Positions 63,753 through 64,000 of a stretch of 64,000 nt of DNA are shown here, one piece after another. Source of the DNA: Bacillus sp. HMF5848 (GTDB lineage: Bacteria; Bacillota; Bacilli; Bacillales; HMF5848); assembly GCF_003944835.1 (NCBI RefSeq), contig NZ_RWIV01000001.1, positions 4,143,501 to 4,207,500 on the forward strand, given 5' to 3'. Made by a program: the position numbers and the translations under genes. Numbering within the stretch: position 1 is the first letter of the stretch; each line of letters begins with the position of its first letter. Under the pieces are notes generated by a model, which was not told where the DNA came from, did no database searches, and worked only from the letters and a program-made list of their open reading frames with translations.

Positions 63753-64000
63753 TTTAACACCTTCTTCTTCCAAGCATAGACTAAACCAATTACTAGCATT
63801 AATACAAATATTAACATCTCAATAAGGGCAAATAAGCCTAATTTATCATAAGCAACTGCCCATGGATACAGAAATACTGTCTCCACATCAAAAATGACAA
63901 ATAATAATGCAAAGATATAGTATCTTACGTTAAATTGAACTCTTGAGTCATGAAACGGTTCAATCCCACTTTCGTAAGTAGTCTTTTTGGCATCGTTTGG
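63743..64000 (-). CDS. nuoA: NADH-quinone oxidoreductase subunit NuoA (partial)
   Basis: The 5' end lies beyond the window. The visible 85 residues contain the NuoA signature [40 protein letters not shown] and the third helix [23 protein letters not shown]. The stop is TAA at 63743. The frame is open to base 64000. Confidence 0.93.
   Translation of the reverse strand, partial: PNDAKKTTYESGIEPFHDSRVQFNVRYYIFALLFVIFDVETVFLYPWAVAYDKLGLFALIEMLIFVLMLVIGLVYAWKKKVLKWS

Overview
The window looks like the chromosome of a spore-forming member of the Bacillaceae (Bacillota). It carries spoIID, spoIIQ, spoIIID, mbl, murA (TTG start, Cys117), ywmB, a DUF1146 gene, flhO/flhP and fabZ in an order close to that of Bacillus subtilis. 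It also carries a Bacillus-type complex I operon that has no nuoE, nuoF or nuoG within the window. Species cannot be fixed from the sequence alone. Almost every gene from 4 kb onward lies on the minus strand.

Layout. 1-5 kb: small and hypothetical genes, a GNAT acetyltransferase, a lipoprotein polysaccharide deacetylase, an Asn/Asp-rich lipoprotein and fabZ. 5.4-7.6 kb: an EpuA-like membrane protein, flhP and flhO. 8.3-29.4 kb: a 21-kb alpha-1,6-glucan (dextran / cycloisomaltooligosaccharide) utilisation island inserted between flhO and mbl, which are neighbours in B. subtilis. 30.6-32.1 kb: mbl and spoIIID. 32.8-47.6 kb: a second accessory stretch holding a BsuPI-type lipoprotein, a DnaQ-like exonuclease, a CNMP/CBS/DUF294 protein, a sodium:solute symporter with its DUF4212 small subunit, an MCP, DUF1028, a GNAT, a split chromate transporter and a YwrD-like gamma-glutamyltransferase. 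47.9-53.4 kb: spoIIQ, spoIID, a truncated haemoglobin, murA, ywmB and DUF1146. 53.7-64 kb: nuoN to nuoA; nuoA runs off the window.

The glucan island reads as one system. A 1967-residue surface-anchored GH66 enzyme attacks dextran outside the cell. Its catalytic barrel is interrupted by about nine CBM35/CBM6-like modules. A second, compact lipoprotein GH66 enzyme, two solute-binding lipoproteins and a MalF/MalG-type permease pair process and import oligosaccharides. A YesM/AraC-type two-component system probably senses them. A GH13 oligo-1,6-glucosidase and an oxidoreductase/ThuA pair work inside the cell. No transport ATPase is encoded here, so a shared MsmX-type ATPase is likely. Candidate CcpA (cre) sites lie at the promoters. 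The island is bracketed by two copies of a composite repeat element that share a 131-bp stretch with only two mismatches, and a third, partial copy lies inside it. This suggests integration by recombination between elements.

The other striking property is the load of intergenic tandem repeats. There are four arrays of a 21/22-bp TTATCCGCC/TTATCTACC unit and at least five unrelated arrays with units of about 35-39 bp. Two of these (after the BsuPI-like gene and after the gamma-glutamyltransferase) begin inside the last codons of the preceding gene. They look like amplified copies of that gene's stop-codon region. A GGGGACGGTTCTC palindrome element occurs three times.
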